Below the pieces are notes generated by a model, which did no database searches, was not told where the DNA came from, and worked only from the letters and a program-made list of their open reading frames with translations. This document shows, piece after piece, positions 6,579 through 7,439 of a DNA stretch of 7,439 nucleotides. The stretch is taken from positions 10,191 to 17,629 of the forward strand of contig PMXH01000372.1 in assembly GCA_003165855.1 (NCBI GenBank). Reading direction: 5' to 3'. This DNA comes from Acidobacteriaceae bacterium (GTDB taxonomy: Bacteria; Acidobacteriota; Terriglobia; Terriglobales; Acidobacteriaceae). Each line of letters opens with the position of its first letter. Position 1 is the stretch's first letter. The translations under genes were made by a program, and so were the position numbers.

Positions 6579-6881
6579 GTGTCCGAGTCTTCTAATCCCC
6601 GCCTCGATCGCGTCCTCGCCCAACTTCGCCTCTACGAGCATCCCCTGCTGAACTTCTCCGCGCGCTCCAAAGGCGAAGGCGTCGAAGTCATCATCCAGTT
6701 CAAAGACACATCAATTCCGGTGCACATCTATCACTTCGATCTCCACCCCCGCGACCTCGACCACCCGCAGTTCGAATGGAGCTTCCAGCGCCAGCTCTAC
6801 GACGCCCTCCACGACTACTTCGTGGAAATGTTCATCCGCACGCCGCAAGACCGCGACGACCGCCGCCGGAAGGAATTGTGA
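6579..6881 (+). CDS. Conserved-looking hypothetical protein upstream of methyltransferase
   Basis: This soluble protein is 100 residues long and I do not recognise a named family. The GTG at 6579 is chosen because the frame upstream of it is Ser/Arg/Phe-rich and lacks protein character, while SESSNPRLDRVLAQLRLYEHPLLNF onward looks coding. The layout is a short N-terminal helix, a beta-rich centre (VEVIIQFK, then IPVHIYHFDL), a C-terminal helix (FEWSFQRQLYDALHDYFVEMFIR) and a charged end (DRDDRRRKEL). No cysteine, signal peptide or membrane segment is present. It has no Shine-Dalgarno sequence but a TACAAT box just upstream. Its TGA overlaps the GTG of the methyltransferase (GTGA, 6878-6881), so translation of the two is probably coupled and a shared role is plausible, though unproven. 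Confidence 0.75.
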   Translation: MSESSNPRLDRVLAQLRLYEHPLLNFSARSKGEGVEVIIQFKDTSIPVHIYHFDLHPRDLDHPQFEWSFQRQLYDALHDYFVEMFIRTPQDRDDRRRKEL

Positions 6882-7399
6882 ATCCTCTACGTCAAAAGAT
6901 CGAGCGCGAAATCCGCGAGCGTGGCCCCATCCCCTTCTCGCGCTACATGGAACTCTGCCTCTACGATCCCGAACTCGGCTACTACTCGCGAAACGCGCAG
7001 CAGTTCGGCAAGGCCGGCGATTTCTACACCTCCAGCGATGTCCACGCCGTCTTTGGCCGACTCCTAGCCCGCCAGTTCGACGAGATGTGGCGCGCTCTCG
7101 GCTCGCCCGAGCGCATCGAACTAGTCGAACTCGGCCCCGGCCGCGGCCTGTTCGCCCAAGATGTTCTGGGCTGGTCGGAAAAGAAATTTCCGGATTTCTT
7201 CCGCGCGCTGCGCTACCTTCTCATCGAAAGCTCGCCCGCCTTACGCGAGCGAATCAAAGCGACTCTGGCGGATCATTTCAAGGCGGGGAAAGCAGCATGG
7301 ATCAGTGGCGACGAGATCCCCCGCGTAGAGGAGACCGGGAAGGGCACGACTTCAGTCGTGCCGTCAAATGCGTTTATGAATGGGGGCTTTAGCCCCTGA
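6878..7399 (+). CDS. SAM-dependent methyltransferase, MidA/NDUFAF7 family, truncated
   Basis: The MidA/NDUFAF7 family (DUF185, COG1565) contains SAM-dependent protein methyltransferases; the mitochondrial member methylates an arginine of complex I subunit NDUFS2. The N-terminal half is clear: GPIPFSRYMELCLYDPELGYYS (16-37) and GDFYTSSDVHAVFG (47-60) are family signatures, and VELGPGRG (83-90) is SAM-binding motif I. LLIESSPALRER (114-125) follows as the next strand and helix. The family is usually ~350-400 residues, but this frame stops at 173. After about residue 153 it reads GKGTTSVVPSNAFMNGGFSP, which is translation of a palindromic element, and TGA follows. The product therefore lacks the second half. 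The 40 bases after the stop do not obviously resume the gene. The start is GTG 6878, with GGAAGGA just upstream, overlapping the preceding stop. It may be a pseudogene, or an insertion-disrupted gene continuing beyond the window. Confidence 0.82.
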   Translation: MNPLRQKIEREIRERGPIPFSRYMELCLYDPELGYYSRNAQQFGKAGDFYTSSDVHAVFGRLLARQFDEMWRALGSPERIELVELGPGRGLFAQDVLGWSEKKFPDFFRALRYLLIESSPALRERIKATLADHFKAGKAAWISGDEIPRVEETGKGTTSVVPSNAFMNGGFSP

Positions 7400-7400
7400 G
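7342..7400. repeat. Double-hairpin palindromic element inside methyltransferase frame
   Basis: The first hairpin is GGCACGAC (7343-7350), loop TTCA, GTCGTGCC (7355-7362), a perfect 8-bp stem. The second is GGGGCT (7383-7388) and AGCCCC (7391-7396), a 5-6 bp stem. A 20-base linker (7363-7382) joins them. The unit resembles the REP-like interspersed palindromes often found between genes in Acidobacteria-type genomes (recognition from memory, copy number not checked). Here it adds a foreign peptide and the TGA stop at 7397-7399. Confidence 0.7.
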
Positions 7401-7439
7401 GGAAATCTCTCAACCCCATGACCGAAGAAGATCCAATCC

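Noticed and set aside
6776..6877. Upstream extension of the methyltransferase to an ATG at 6776
   Set aside because: The added 34 residues are Arg/Pro-rich and overlap the preceding gene; GTG 6878 with GGAAGGA upstream fits the family start.

Overview
The window is a GC-rich bacterial chromosome segment. It has long high-GC reading frames, GTG/TTG starts, tandem MacB/FtsX-type permeases, and several palindromic repeats between and inside genes. This combination resembles soil Acidobacteriota (Terriglobia-like). That placement is inference from general appearance; there is no rRNA or marker gene here to confirm it. I see no tRNA, rRNA, CRISPR array, transposase or prophage gene.

Layout. (1) Positions 2-1969 (+): the 3' portion of a secreted or periplasmic M1-aminopeptidase-like protein with a C-terminal TPR region. 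Its zinc-binding and catalytic motifs are degenerate, so it looks like a pseudo-peptidase. (2) 1987-2874 (-): a Nudix hydrolase with an uncharacterised ~105-residue C-terminal extension, convergent with gene 1. (3) 3046-3393 (+): a small protein with two CxxC pairs, probably a zinc-binding knuckle or ribbon, of unknown function. (4) 3394-3634: a 241-bp leader holding strong inverted repeats, the last of which covers the ribosome-binding region of the next gene. (5) 3635-4882 and 4976-6214 (+): two paralogous MacB/FtsX-type ABC permeases in tandem, separated by a 93-bp spacer almost filled by a large AT-rich imperfect palindrome. No ABC ATPase or periplasmic adaptor is encoded here, so any partners lie outside the window. 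(6) 6215-6578: a 364-bp gap with a repeat/hairpin element near its start and a possible promoter at its end. (7) 6579-6881 (+): a 100-residue conserved-looking hypothetical protein. It overlaps by 4 bp (GTGA) the start of (8) 6878-7399 (+), a MidA/NDUFAF7-type SAM-dependent methyltransferase. This reading frame is cut short at 173 residues by a double-hairpin palindromic element at about 7342-7400.

How the parts relate. The two permeases most likely form a hetero-oligomeric MacB-like transporter core. The hypothetical protein and the methyltransferase look translationally coupled. The other genes do not form an evident pathway. I do not see a new multi-gene system. The most interesting items are the catalytically degenerate M1 protein, the methyltransferase truncated by a palindromic element, and the structured leaders of the two permease genes.
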